The notes below the pieces were generated by a model. That model worked only from the letters and a program-made list of their open reading frames with translations. It was not told where the DNA came from and made no database searches. Both the position numbers and the translations under genes were made by a program. Below are positions 7,425 to 16,438 of a stretch of DNA of 43,955 nt, piece after piece. The stretch is from Bacillus safensis FO-36b (lineage in GTDB: Bacteria > Bacillota > Bacilli > Bacillales > Bacillaceae). The number at the start of each line of letters is the position of its first letter. Position 1 is the first letter of the stretch. The stretch covers positions 1 to 43,955 of the forward strand of contig NZ_ASJD01000014.1 of the NCBI RefSeq assembly GCF_000691165.1, in the 5' to 3' direction.

Positions 7425-8831
7425 ATGCTTCATCTTTTGTTTTTTCTGATCCTTCTCTATGTCGTTTATGTCTTTTTGACCGCATTTGTTTTGTTTTATT
7501 TACCGATCCAAAAAACATGCAAAGAACATTGTATCTATAAAGCCTCTTCGATCTCAGGAGACGATCAGGGCACAAATCAAGTGATGCTTCTTGACGATGG
7601 ATTTGAGTCTGGTCAGGTCAGAATCCAAATGATTCGTGAGTCAAAGAGGATGATCCGCCTTAGTTATTATTCCATTCAAAAGGGAAAAACAGCCGAATGG
7701 GTACTAGGTGCTTTAATTGAAGCTGCTGATCGAGGGGTGAAAGTTCAGCTGCTTTTAGACGGCATCTGCCACAGTTTGCGTGGACCGCTGAAGCATTTAC
7801 GATATGCCGTGGCAAATCACCCGAACATGGCCATTCGTTTTTATGAGCCCTTTCGGTTATTTAAGCCATGGACGTGGCATAACCGCCTTCATGATAAGCT
7901 GCTGCTGGCAGATGGCCGAGTGGCTGTGATGGGCGGAAGAAATATCGGTGATAAATACTTTGCAGATCAGCCCCCGAAAGATTTTGCATTTGACCGCGAT
8001 GTGCTGCTTTATAACGACAAAAAAGGAAAAGTATTAGATGAAATGGAGCAATACTTCGTTTATTTATGGAATCATGACTTTACGAAAAGAACAAAAGCTG
8101 TGTTCTCCAAACAAAAAGCAAAGAAAGGCTTAAAACTAAGAAAGAAACTGCTTAGATCCTATCAGGAGGCCGTGCATGCGAAAGAACCTTTTGTGATGTC
8201 GTCCTTTAATTGGGCAGCAGATGGCACCTCAGTAAAGCAGATTGCATTTTTTACAAATCCTGTGGAGCGCTTCAATAAGCGTCCTCTTGTGCTCAAAAAA
8301 CTAAACGATCTAGCCCACCGGGCAAAGCGTTCTGTGCTCATACAGACGCCTTATGTCATCCCGACACGACCCATGAAAGACGGCCTCACTCCCTTAGCCA
8401 GCGGGATTCAAACGACAGTTGTCACGAATTCTCTTACAGCGACGCCAAATCCGTTAGCTTTTGCAGGTTACTTAAGCACGAAAAAGGAACTGATGAAAAC
8501 AGGCGTTCATTTGTACGAATATGAAGGCCCGTATTCCATTCATGCGAAATCAATGGTCATTGATGATTATTTAAGTATTATTGGCACATATAATTTAGAT
8601 GCGAGGTCTAGTTTTTTAAATACAGAGTCAATTTTGGTCATTGATAGTGCCCCTTTTGCGCTATCACTTACTCAGGCAATAGAACGTAAAATTGCCTATA
8701 GTATACTTGTCGCGAAGGACAAAACAGCCTATAAAGCGCAGTCCTATGGGCAGAAAAAAAAGCCTTTGATGAAAAGGTTCCTTTTAAATGGTTTATCCGC
8801 GATCACTGTTCTATGGCGGCGGTTGATCTAA
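7425..8831 (+). CDS. Phospholipase D-like / cardiolipin synthase family membrane protein
   Basis: A 468-aa protein with one N-terminal transmembrane segment (residues 1-27) and two HKD motifs: HDKLLLAD near residue 155 and HAKSMVID near residue 371. Two HxK(x)4D motifs are the catalytic signature of bacterial cardiolipin synthases, which join two phosphatidylglycerol molecules at the membrane. Canonical Cls proteins have two N-terminal membrane helices; one is seen here, so another phosphatidyl transfer or phospholipase D activity is possible. ATG 7425 follows AAAGGAG. A TTGACA at 7375-7380 may be the -35 of its promoter, but no good -10 follows. It is a single-gene unit with its own terminator. 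Confidence 0.82.
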   Translation: MLHLLFFLILLYVVYVFLTAFVLFYLPIQKTCKEHCIYKASSISGDDQGTNQVMLLDDGFESGQVRIQMIRESKRMIRLSYYSIQKGKTAEWVLGALIEAADRGVKVQLLLDGICHSLRGPLKHLRYAVANHPNMAIRFYEPFRLFKPWTWHNRLHDKLLLADGRVAVMGGRNIGDKYFADQPPKDFAFDRDVLLYNDKKGKVLDEMEQYFVYLWNHDFTKRTKAVFSKQKAKKGLKLRKKLLRSYQEAVHAKEPFVMSSFNWAADGTSVKQIAFFTNPVERFNKRPLVLKKLNDLAHRAKRSVLIQTPYVIPTRPMKDGLTPLASGIQTTVVTNSLTATPNPLAFAGYLSTKKELMKTGVHLYEYEGPYSIHAKSMVIDDYLSIIGTYNLDARSSFLNTESILVIDSAPFALSLTQAIERKIAYSILVAKDKTAYKAQSYGQKKKPLMKRFLLNGLSAITVLWRRLI

Positions 8832-8864
8832 AGGGCAGCTTACTCTTGTGGCAGCCCTTTTTCT
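8830..8864. terminator. Terminator between PLD-like gene and YdcZ gene
   Basis: AAAGGGC (8830-8836) pairs with GCCCTTT (8854-8860), followed by TTCTTC. The stem begins within the PLD-gene stop codon, and the loop and right arm include the last codons of the convergent ydcZ-like gene, so the terminator overlaps coding sequence. Confidence 0.65.
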
Positions 8865-9325
8865 TCTGATTGATCCTCTTCTGCTGACTCCAATTTGGTC
8901 AATTTAAACACTAGGATCCCCGCAACAATCACAATGACACCTAATAGTTTTGCGGGAGAAAATTCCACTTTCTCTAACCCAAGCCAGCCAAGCGAATCGA
9001 ACAAAAGCGCAGAACCGAGCTGTGAAATCAGGACAATCGAGATTCCATAAGTCGGACCAAGACGTTTGATACTTTGAACGAGGCAGATGACCACCCCTAC
9101 TCCAATGGCTCCGCTCATCCAGTACCACGCTTCCATATGTCTTAATTGAAACATGCCGGTTCCTTCTAGCAAAAGACCCATCAAAAGTGAAGCAATAAAG
9201 CCCATACCTAGAACGAGAGTGGTCGTTGACCAAGAGCCTGTCTGCTCATTGACCTTACTGTTAAAAATGGTTTGTAAGCTGACGAGTGCGCCAGCCGTGA
9301 TGGCTAATCCTATTCCTATGATCAT
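8840..9325 (-). CDS. YdcZ-family (DMT superfamily) membrane protein, copy 1
   Basis: A 161-aa protein with five hydrophobic segments and the YdcZ (DUF606) pattern: GIGLAITAGALVSLQTIFNSK at the N-terminus, then GSWSTTTLVLGMGF. YdcZ proteins are half-size relatives of the drug/metabolite transporter superfamily and often come in pairs that could form a heterodimer. A charged tail (LESAEEDQSEEKGLPQE) follows the last helix. ATG 9325 follows AAGGGA. It is the third gene of a minus-strand operon with a Crp/Fnr-like regulator and a second YdcZ protein. The transported substrate is unknown. Confidence 0.85.
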   Translation of the reverse strand: MIIGIGLAITAGALVSLQTIFNSKVNEQTGSWSTTTLVLGMGFIASLLMGLLLEGTGMFQLRHMEAWYWMSGAIGVGVVICLVQSIKRLGPTYGISIVLISQLGSALLFDSLGWLGLEKVEFSPAKLLGVIVIVAGILVFKLTKLESAEEDQSEEKGLPQE

Positions 9326-9346
9326 GTCTGAATCCCTTCATTTCTT

Positions 9347-10027
9347 CTATTCATAAATGTTTCGCTCCGCTATTTCTAAGAGTCCTTCCCGGTCAAGAAT
9401 CGTAATCTTCCCTCTTCGCCTCTCTATCAGCCCTTTTTCACAAAATTGCTGAATCACCCGGTTAATATGACGGTAGCTTGTACCAATTAAGCTCGCCGCA
9501 TCAGTAAGACGAAGTGCGCTCGCGCTGTTATCCCCTGTTAACACAGACAATAAGTAGCTTGCAAGCCTGACCTCTACAGGATATAAAAGGTGGAAGCTCA
9601 AATCGTTTGATTTCGTATAAAATTTGTTTGTGATGCCCTTTAGTAAAAAGGTTAACACGCGGGGGTCATCCTTTGCATGGCGCATGAGCGCTTGATGAGA
9701 AATCCTTAGCATATGTACTTCTGTGACAGCCTCCACTGTATTGACCATCTCAGTCTGCTGAACGTATTCAATATCTCCAATCGCTTCAAGAGGATGTTTA
9801 AAACAAAGAATAAAGGTCTTCCCTTCTTTTGTGGTGGTGAAAATCTTTAATTTTCCTTTTACTAACAAGTACAAGTGCTCCCTCTGATCTCCCTTTGAAC
9901 AAATCAGCTCACCTTGCTCATAGCGCCATAAGCTGACGTGTGATATGAGTTTCTGATGAAAGACGGTTTCTAATTCATGTGCCTTGAGATAAGAGGAAAA
10001 TAGAGATTCATCATGAAGCTCCTCCAT
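9347..10027 (-). CDS. Crp/Fnr-family transcriptional regulator (YeiL-like)
   Basis: A 226-aa regulator. It has an N-terminal cyclic-nucleotide-binding-type beta barrel (about residues 30-120, with YEQGELICSKGDQREHLYLLVKG split across the conserved G-x-P/G-D turns) and a C-terminal winged HTH (about residues 165-215, LTDAASLIGTSYRHINRVIQ). The cAMP-contacting residues of true Crp are not evident, so another signal is likely. The arrangement and length resemble E. coli YeiL. ATG 10027 follows AGGAGGA. It sits between two YdcZ genes with gaps of 13 and 21 nt, which suggests it controls and is co-transcribed with them. Confidence 0.8.
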   Translation of the reverse strand: MEELHDESLFSSYLKAHELETVFHQKLISHVSLWRYEQGELICSKGDQREHLYLLVKGKLKIFTTTKEGKTFILCFKHPLEAIGDIEYVQQTEMVNTVEAVTEVHMLRISHQALMRHAKDDPRVLTFLLKGITNKFYTKSNDLSFHLLYPVEVRLASYLLSVLTGDNSASALRLTDAASLIGTSYRHINRVIQQFCEKGLIERRRGKITILDREGLLEIAERNIYE

Positions 10028-10040
10028 CTGACGTCCTCCT

Positions 10041-10466
10041 TTATAGCTTTAAAATGATGACGCCTGCGATCATCAATAGAATTCCTGCATAATGCGGCCA
10101 TTTCATTTTCTTCTTCTGTACACCAAACCATCCTTTTGCATCGATTGCAAAGGTAAATGCAAGCTGTGCAATGAGTAAAGCAGCGATGGTCAGTGTGACA
10201 CCGATCCTTTGAATTGCAGTGACTTCATTGAAAATAATAATGGCTGCAAATGCGCCTCCAATTAAATACAGTGGCTTCACCTTTCGATATTCCCTGAAGT
10301 GTCCGTCACGTACGATCAGTAAAATGATCAGTGCAATAATAAAACCGGTCAGCTGCGTGATGGTTGCCGCCTGCCATGTCCCGATATCCTGGCTGATTCT
10401 TGCGTTTGCTACGCCTTGCAGTGTAATACAAGCGCCTCCTAATAAAGCGAAAATAACACCTTTCAT
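10041..10466 (-). CDS. YdcZ-family (DMT superfamily) membrane protein, copy 2
   Basis: About 141 aa and five hydrophobic segments, starting MKGVIFALLGGACITLQGVANARIS, a typical YdcZ opening (quoted in part). ATG 10466 is preferred because AAGGAG lies about 10 nt upstream; an open frame continues to 10547 but adds a hydrophilic segment that does not fit the family. First gene of the YdcZ-Crp/Fnr-YdcZ operon. Its partner at 8840-9325 is divergent in sequence, as in small paired exporters that form antiparallel heterodimers. Confidence 0.85.
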   Translation of the reverse strand: MKGVIFALLGGACITLQGVANARISQDIGTWQAATITQLTGFIIALIILLIVRDGHFREYRKVKPLYLIGGAFAAIIIFNEVTAIQRIGVTLTIAALLIAQLAFTFAIDAKGWFGVQKKKMKWPHYAGILLMIAGVIILKL

Positions 10467-10678
10467 TCGTTCAAATGCTCCTTCTTTTTTCAGTCTAGTT
10501 CCATTAAATGATAGATGCCCTGATGTTGAAAAGGACATATGTCCCACTTTGCGTATTATATCAGAAACTTTTTCTTTTGCAGTTTCATCGTTTTAGATTT
10601 TTCACAGTGGGTACAGTTTTATATCACCTGAAAACAGAATATTGAATGGAATCACATATAAAAAGGAGACATGTCAGA

Positions 10679-12106
10679 ATGAGAAATCAAGAGAAACATT
10701 TTATTAACGGAGAATGGATCGCATCAACAGGAAACGAAACGACGGAAGTCATCAATCCTGCTACGGAGGAAGTCATTGGCACCATTAGTTTAGGAACAAA
10801 AGAAGATTTAGATAAGGCAGTCAAAGCTGCTCGTGCCGCCTTTCCTTCTTTCTCAAAAACATCTCGAAATGAACGCGTAAAGATGCTGGAAAACATTGTG
10901 CGCGGCTACGAAAAGCGTAAGGATGAACTGATAGAAGTCATGACACAAGAGCTTGGTGCACCGCTGAAAGTATCAGAAGAGGTTCATTACAAAATGGGAT
11001 ATGAACATTTTTCTAAAGCAGCGGAAGCACTTAAATCGTATACATTTACTGAGGACCGCGGCGGACACACCATTATAAAAGAAGCGATTGGTGTCAGCGG
11101 ATTGATTACACCTTGGAATTTCCCAACGAATCAAACATCACTTAAAATTGCGGGTGCCATTGCAGCAGGCTCGCCAGTTGTCTTAAAGCCTGCGGAAATT
11201 ACACCTTTTGCCGCAATGATTCTTGCAGACATCATTGATGAAGCTGGCGTACCGAAAGGCGTCTTCAACCTAGTAAACGGAACTGGTGATGTCATTGGTG
11301 ACGGCATTAGCTCCCACCCTGATATTGACTTTGTTTCATTTACGGGATCAGGTGCTGTCGGCTCTAAAATAATGGAAAATGCTGCAGACAATATTAAGAA
11401 AGTGGCTCTTGAGCTCGGCGGGAAATCCCCTCTTATCGTCTTAGATGATGCAGATGTGGATGAGGCAGCCGAAACAGCCGTTCATCATATTGCGATGAAT
11501 ACAGGTCAAGTATGTTCCGCAGCTACACGTGTGCTGATTCCTGAATCAATGAAAGACGCATTTGAAAAAGCGCTGCTGAATGCCCTGCCGAAGTTTACAG
11601 TTGGTGATCCGAGAGAAGATCACGCCACTGGCCCGCTTGTCTCCAAAAAGCAATGGGATACCGTGCAGTCTTATATTGAAAAAGGAATTGAAGAAGGTGC
11701 TCACCTACTTGCTGGGGGAACTGGTAAGCCGGACGGACTAGACAAAGGATATTTCGCCAAGCATACTATCTTCACAAATGTGAAAAATGATATGACCATT
11801 GCGCAAGAGGAAATATTCGGACCCGTCATGAGTGTGATCACATATCAGGACCTTGATCATGCCCTTGAGATTGCCAATGATACAGTGTATGGCCTTGCTG
11901 GCTATGTGGTTGGAAAAGATGAAAAAACATTAAAATATGTAGCTGAACATATTCGTGCCGGTCAAATTACCATCAACAATGCCGAAACAGATTACTTTGC
12001 CCCGTTTGGCGGCTTTAAGCAATCTGGTATTGGAAGAGAATGGGGAGACTTCGGGATCGAGGAATATTTAGAAGTGAAAGCTGTGATGGGACTTCCAACA
12101 GCATAA
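10679..12106 (+). CDS. NAD(P)-dependent aldehyde dehydrogenase
   Basis: A 475-aa soluble ALDH-superfamily enzyme that oxidises an aldehyde to a carboxylate. Visible motifs are the cofactor-pocket TPWNFPTNQ, the nucleotide-fold [12 protein letters not shown], the general-base segment LELGGKSPL (about residue 245) and the nucleophile Cys in [11 protein letters not shown] (about residue 278). EEIFGPV and a C-terminal [10 protein letters not shown] are also typical. ATG 10679 stands behind AAAAGGAG; the frame is open back to 10646 but with no better start. It is a monocistronic gene divergent from the YdcZ operon and ended by a strong hairpin. Substrate is not deducible; unlike betaine aldehyde dehydrogenase genes, it has no choline-oxidation gene beside it. 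Confidence 0.88.
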   Translation: MRNQEKHFINGEWIASTGNETTEVINPATEEVIGTISLGTKEDLDKAVKAARAAFPSFSKTSRNERVKMLENIVRGYEKRKDELIEVMTQELGAPLKVSEEVHYKMGYEHFSKAAEALKSYTFTEDRGGHTIIKEAIGVSGLITPWNFPTNQTSLKIAGAIAAGSPVVLKPAEITPFAAMILADIIDEAGVPKGVFNLVNGTGDVIGDGISSHPDIDFVSFTGSGAVGSKIMENAADNIKKVALELGGKSPLIVLDDADVDEAAETAVHHIAMNTGQVCSAATRVLIPESMKDAFEKALLNALPKFTVGDPREDHATGPLVSKKQWDTVQSYIEKGIEEGAHLLAGGTGKPDGLDKGYFAKHTIFTNVKNDMTIAQEEIFGPVMSVITYQDLDHALEIANDTVYGLAGYVVGKDEKTLKYVAEHIRAGQITINNAETDYFAPFGGFKQSGIGREWGDFGIEEYLEVKAVMGLPTA

Positions 12107-12112
12107 TTTGAG

Positions 12113-12149
12113 AAAGGAGAAAAACCTTAGGGTTTTTCTCCTTTTTCTT
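12113..12149 (+). terminator. Strong terminator after the aldehyde dehydrogenase gene
   Basis: A perfect 14-bp stem, AAAGGAGAAAAACC (12113-12126) with its complement (12131-12144), a TTAG loop and a T-run. Confidence 0.85.
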
Positions 12150-12175
12150 GATAGAAAGAATCTGCCCCTGCTCCC

Positions 12176-12577
12176 CTACTTATCCATCATGATGTGATAT
12201 TTTTTGACCGTTGCTTTAGGAGGAAACGATTCTTGTAACTCATCAAACCAAACCTCAATCGTTTGACCCTGTGACAGCTGTTTAGAATCTACTTTTGTTA
12301 AATCCATAACGATGAGATCATTTTTATACTTTTCAATAAGAAGATGAGTTTTCAATGAATCATCGCTTTTTAGAGGCGTTTTATTGTTAATAAGAAGTAA
12401 GTTCGTCTCCCCTTTTCTTAGCAGGATGCCTTTTTTTGAAAAAGGTGCTGTTATTTTATTCTTATTGTCTGAATCCTTTATATTGCCCTTTGGAGAATGG
12501 CACGCTACTAATAAAATGAGAAAAATCAAGATGACAAGCCGAAAATATTTTGTGTTTTTAAATTTTAGCTGCATCAA
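12176..12577 (-). CDS. Small lipoprotein, possible DUF3221 (YobA-like)
   Basis: A 133-aa predicted lipoprotein. A lysine-rich N-terminus and a hydrophobic stretch lead to the lipobox LLVAC, with the Cys near residue 26. The mature part is hydrophilic with alternating strand-like segments (GILLRKGETNLLLINN, TIEVWFDELQESFPPKATV) that recall the DUF3221 / YobA lipoproteins of Bacillus. It begins with TTG 12577 or the adjacent ATG, behind AAGGGG. It is divergent from cysJ and convergent with the aldehyde dehydrogenase gene. Role unknown; the DUF3221 assignment is only a resemblance. Confidence 0.6.
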   Translation of the reverse strand: MMQLKFKNTKYFRLVILIFLILLVACHSPKGNIKDSDNKNKITAPFSKKGILLRKGETNLLLINNKTPLKSDDSLKTHLLIEKYKNDLIVMDLTKVDSKQLSQGQTIEVWFDELQESFPPKATVKKYHIMMDK

Positions 12578-12748
12578 CTTTCATACACCCCTTTTCAATT
12601 CCTTACGATCGCTTCTTCATTCAAAACGGCTCATTTTTCTAAAGGTGCTTTATCCAGCTAAACGATTCACCTTCATGTTCCTTCACCTTGCAAAGGTATT
12701 AGAAATCTTAATCATGACAATCAATATTATATATTTTACTTAATGGCA

Positions 12749-12787
12749 AACTTTCGGTAAAGTTCAAATTGAACCTATATATATAAT
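12749..12787 (+). promoter_or_regulatory. cysJI promoter region with two overlapping dyads
   Basis: AACTTT-cggt-AAAGTT (12749-12764) overlaps GTTCAA-a-TTGAAC (12762-12774), and a TATAAT lies at 12782-12787. The sequence at the -35 distance (AAAGTT) is poor, as expected for an activator-dependent promoter. In B. subtilis cysJI is activated by the LysR-type CysL; that this regulator binds here is inference. Confidence 0.45.
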
Positions 12788-12834
12788 TCCTATCGAATTA
12801 ATCTATGTTTATATTCCTTGTGAGGTGGATATCG

Positions 12835-14655
12835 TTGCAACTTCATGTATTGAACAGTCCGTTTAGTCAGGAGCAGGCAGAACTGCTTAATCAGCTGCTT
12901 CCGACTTTAACAGATCAGCAAAAAATTTGGCTTACCGGTTATTTATCAGCACAGGCAGCTTTAACCGGATTAGAAAATACTGCCCAAACCCCTTCTCCTT
13001 CTGCTGCAGCACCAGCGCAGCCTGTCAATAAAGATGTGACCGTGCTTTATGGCTCGCAAACAGGCAATTCTGAAGGGTTAGCAAAAAAGACAGCGCAGCA
13101 TCTTGAAGAGAAAGGTTTTCAAGTGACGCTCTCTTCTATGTCAGATTTTAAACCAAATAGTCTGAAAAAAATAAACAATTTACTAATTATCGTCAGCACA
13201 CATGGCGAGGGAGATCCGCCTGATAATGCCCTTTCTTTCCATGAATATGTTCACGGCAGACGGGCACCAAAGCTTGATCATTTAAGCTTTTCTGTCCTAT
13301 CACTTGGTGACAGCTCTTACGAATTCTTTTGTCAAACAGGTAAAGAATTTGATGAGCGCTTAAAAGAACTTGGCGGAACGCGTCTTTTCGATCGAGTGGA
13401 CTGTGATCTTGATTATGATGAGCCGTTTTCTGAATGGCTTCAAGGGGTGGCATCTTCACTTAGCGAAGGCGGAGCCGCAGCAGCCCCGCAGGAATCAGCG
13501 GAAGCAAACACTCAAACAGCTGCATCTGAATACTCAAGAACAAATCCTTTTTATGCTGAAGTGCTTGAAAATATCAATCTAAATGGTCGCGGTTCTAACA
13601 AAGAAACCCGTCATTTGGAGCTTTCTCTTGAAGGATCAGGACTTGTTTATGAGCCGGGTGACAGCCTTGGTATTTATCCAACAAATGATCCAGCCCTTGT
13701 TGATGAACTGATCAAGGCATGCGGATGGGATGCAGAGGAAGCCGTAACCGTTCATAAAAACGGCGACACGCTTCCTTTAAAGGAAGCACTCACCTCTCAT
13801 TTTGAGATTACTGTCTTAACAAAACCTCTTCTTCAAAAGATGGCGTCCTTTACAAAGAGCGAAGCCTTGCAGGCCCTTTTAGAAGAAGGAAACGAAGAAA
13901 AGTTAAAAGCATATATAGCAGGAAGAGATTTAGTAGATGCTGCTCGTGATTTCGGTCCTTTTGAAGGAACAGCGGCAGACTTCACTGCCATTTTAAGAAA
14001 AATTCCGGCACGCCTTTATTCCATTGCAAGCAGCCTTAAAGCAAATGAAGAAGAAGTTCATTTGACAATCGGTGCTGTGAGATATGATGCTCACGGAAGA
14101 GAACGTCAAGGTGTCTGCTCAATCTTATGTGCGGAGCGCTTAGAGCCAGGTGATAAGCTGCCTGTTTATATTCAGCACAATCAAAACTTTAAGCTTCCTG
14201 AAAACCCTGATGCACCGATCATTATGGTAGGACCAGGCACAGGCATTGCGCCTTTCCGTTCCTTTATGCAGGAGCGCGAGGAAGTCGGTGCAGACGGAAA
14301 GTCATGGTTGTTCTTCGGTGATCAGCACTTTGTGACGGATTTCTTATATCAAACCGAATGGCAAAAGTGGTTAAAAGATGGTGTGTTAACGAAAATGGAT
14401 GTGGCTTTTTCAAGAGATTCAGAGGAAAAAGTATATGTCCAGCATCAAATGAAGAAACAAAGTAAAGAATTATTCGAATGGCTGGAGCAAGGTGCCTATG
14501 TATATGTCTGCGGAGATGAAAAACATATGGCGCATGATGTTCATGATACCCTTCTATCAATCATCCAAGAAGAAGGTGCGATGAGCAAAGAGAAAGCTGA
14601 AAGCTATCTAGCCAACTTGCAGCAGCAAAAACGCTATCAGCGTGACGTATATTGA
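12835..14655 (+). CDS. cysJ: Sulfite reductase [NADPH] flavoprotein alpha-component
   Basis: A 606-aa diflavin reductase that passes electrons from NADPH through FAD and FMN to the haemoprotein CysI, for six-electron reduction of sulfite to sulfide. Domains in order: flavodoxin/FMN (from about residue 65, VLYGSQTGNSEGLAKKTA), FAD-binding (RLYSIASSL, about residue 390) and NADPH-binding (GPGTGIAPFRSF; YVCGDEKHMAHDVHDTL near the end). The start is TTG 12835: GAGGTGG lies 6-12 nt upstream and LQLHVLNSPFSQEQAELLN matches the known B. subtilis CysJ (YvgR) N-terminus. An upstream in-frame ATG at 12805 adds ten unlikely residues. It is followed by cysI after 33 nt. Confidence 0.95.
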   Translation: MQLHVLNSPFSQEQAELLNQLLPTLTDQQKIWLTGYLSAQAALTGLENTAQTPSPSAAAPAQPVNKDVTVLYGSQTGNSEGLAKKTAQHLEEKGFQVTLSSMSDFKPNSLKKINNLLIIVSTHGEGDPPDNALSFHEYVHGRRAPKLDHLSFSVLSLGDSSYEFFCQTGKEFDERLKELGGTRLFDRVDCDLDYDEPFSEWLQGVASSLSEGGAAAAPQESAEANTQTAASEYSRTNPFYAEVLENINLNGRGSNKETRHLELSLEGSGLVYEPGDSLGIYPTNDPALVDELIKACGWDAEEAVTVHKNGDTLPLKEALTSHFEITVLTKPLLQKMASFTKSEALQALLEEGNEEKLKAYIAGRDLVDAARDFGPFEGTAADFTAILRKIPARLYSIASSLKANEEEVHLTIGAVRYDAHGRERQGVCSILCAERLEPGDKLPVYIQHNQNFKLPENPDAPIIMVGPGTGIAPFRSFMQEREEVGADGKSWLFFGDQHFVTDFLYQTEWQKWLKDGVLTKMDVAFSRDSEEKVYVQHQMKKQSKELFEWLEQGAYVYVCGDEKHMAHDVHDTLLSIIQEEGAMSKEKAESYLANLQQQKRYQRDVY

Positions 14656-14688
14656 TTGAATGCTTGAAAGAAAGGAGCTTTTACTTAC

Positions 14689-16407
14689 ATGGTGAAGACA
14701 GCATTAACAGCGCCGGATGGACCTCCGAGCGACGTAGAGGAAATCAAAGAAAAAAGTGATTATTTACGGGGTACTTTAAAAGAAGTGATGCTTGATCCGA
14801 TTTCAGCGGGTATCCCTGATGATGACAACCGCCTGATGAAGCATCACGGCAGTTATTTACAGGATGATCGTGACCTGAGAAATGAACGGCAAAAACAAAA
14901 GCTTGAGCCTGCCTATCAATTTATGCTGCGCGTCCGCCTGCCTGGCGGAATCGCTACATCTAAGCAGTGGCTTGTGATGGATGAGCTTGCTCATCAATAC
15001 GGAAACGGTACGTTAAAGCTGACAACTCGTGAAACCTTTCAGCTTCACGGTATTTTAAAATGGAACATGAAAAAGACCATTCAAGACATTCATTCCACTA
15101 TGCTTGATACGATCGCTGCTTGCGGCGATGTGAACCGTAATGTCATGTGTACATCAAACCCCTATCAATCAGAAGTACACCATGATGTATACGAGCTCGC
15201 CAAAAAATTAAGTGATGACCTGCTTCCGCAAACAAGAGCGTACCATGAAATTTGGCTTGATGAGGAAAAGGTAGCAGCAACGCCTGATACAGAGGTTGAG
15301 CCGATGTATGGTCCGCTTTATTTGCCAAGAAAATTCAAGATTGGTGTGGCGGTCCCTCCTGCTAACGATATTGATGTGTTTTCGCAGGATTTAGGCTTCA
15401 TTGCGATTATTGAAAATGATCAATTAGTCGGTTTTAATGTCGCGATTGGCGGCGGAATGGGCATGACTCATGGTGATACAGCGACCTATCCTCAGCTTGC
15501 AAAAGTAATTGGCTTTTGTACACCGGAACAAGTTGTAGAGATTGCCAAACAAGTGATCACCATTCAGCGTGACTATGGAAACCGTTCGGTGAGAAAAAAT
15601 GCCCGCTTTAAATATACAGTGGACCGCCTCGGTCTTGAGAATGTAAAAGAAGAGCTTGAGCGCCGCCTTGGATTTACCCTATTAGATGCAAGAGATTATC
15701 ACTTCGATCATAACGGTGACCGCTATGGCTGGGTAAAAGGCATCAATGGCAGATGGCATTATACGATGTTTGTAGAAGGCGGACGCATCACGGATTACGA
15801 TGACTACCCGCTGATGACAGGCATTCGTGAAATCGCAAAGATTCATACAGGTGACTTCCGCTTAACAGCGAATCAAAATTTGATCATTGGAAACGTCACA
15901 TCTCACAAAAAGAAACAAATCGAGCAGCTCATTGAGGAGTTTGGTTTGTCAGATGGACAGCAGCACTCTGCACTGCGCCGCAGTTCAATGGCCTGTGTTG
16001 CTCTTCCGACATGCGGCTTAGCAATGGCAGAGGCAGAACGCTACCTCCCGCGCTTGATTGACAAAATTGAAGAGATTGTCGAAGAAAATGGCTTAAGTGA
16101 TAAAGAAATCACGATTCGTATGACTGGATGTCCAAATGGATGCGCCCGTCATGCGCTTGGTGAAATTGGCTTTATCGGGAAATCACCTGGTAAATACAAC
16201 ATGTATCTTGGCGCTGCGTTTGATGGCAGCAGATTAAGTAAACTGTACCGAGAAAATGTAGGAGAAGAAGACATTTTAAACGAGCTTGGCTCTCTTCTCC
16301 CCCGCTATGCAAAAGAACGCGAGGAACATGAACATTTCGGTGATTTTGTGATTCGGGCAGGTATTGTAAAAGAAACAACAGATGGCACGAATTTTCATGT
16401 GCAATAA
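14689..16407 (+). CDS. cysI: Sulfite reductase [NADPH] haemoprotein beta-component
   Basis: A 572-aa subunit that carries sirohaem and a [4Fe-4S] cluster and reduces sulfite to sulfide for cysteine synthesis. The cluster ligands are seen as [10 protein letters not shown] and, about 40 residues on, [12 protein letters not shown] near residue 485. Two nitrite/sulfite reductase ferredoxin-like repeats precede each half ([15 protein letters not shown] and the later [12 protein letters not shown]). The length agrees with B. subtilis CysI. ATG 14689 stands behind AAAGGAG. It is the second gene of a two-gene operon with cysJ. Confidence 0.95.
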   Translation: MVKTALTAPDGPPSDVEEIKEKSDYLRGTLKEVMLDPISAGIPDDDNRLMKHHGSYLQDDRDLRNERQKQKLEPAYQFMLRVRLPGGIATSKQWLVMDELAHQYGNGTLKLTTRETFQLHGILKWNMKKTIQDIHSTMLDTIAACGDVNRNVMCTSNPYQSEVHHDVYELAKKLSDDLLPQTRAYHEIWLDEEKVAATPDTEVEPMYGPLYLPRKFKIGVAVPPANDIDVFSQDLGFIAIIENDQLVGFNVAIGGGMGMTHGDTATYPQLAKVIGFCTPEQVVEIAKQVITIQRDYGNRSVRKNARFKYTVDRLGLENVKEELERRLGFTLLDARDYHFDHNGDRYGWVKGINGRWHYTMFVEGGRITDYDDYPLMTGIREIAKIHTGDFRLTANQNLIIGNVTSHKKKQIEQLIEEFGLSDGQQHSALRRSSMACVALPTCGLAMAEAERYLPRLIDKIEEIVEENGLSDKEITIRMTGCPNGCARHALGEIGFIGKSPGKYNMYLGAAFDGSRLSKLYRENVGEEDILNELGSLLPRYAKEREEHEHFGDFVIRAGIVKETTDGTNFHVQ

Positions 16408-16410
16408 AAA

Positions 16411-16438
16411 AGACAGGATGCTCTCCTGTCTTTTTTTA
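16411..16438. terminator. Bidirectional terminator between cysI and the acyl-CoA ligase gene
   Basis: AGACAGGA (16411-16418) pairs with TCCTGTCT (16424-16431), extended by A-run and T-run on the two sides, so it can end both convergent operons. Confidence 0.85.

Noticed and set aside
12578..12834. S-box (SAM) riboswitch before cysJ
   Set aside because: No S-box core motifs or terminator/antiterminator pair is visible; the region has dyads suited to protein binding.
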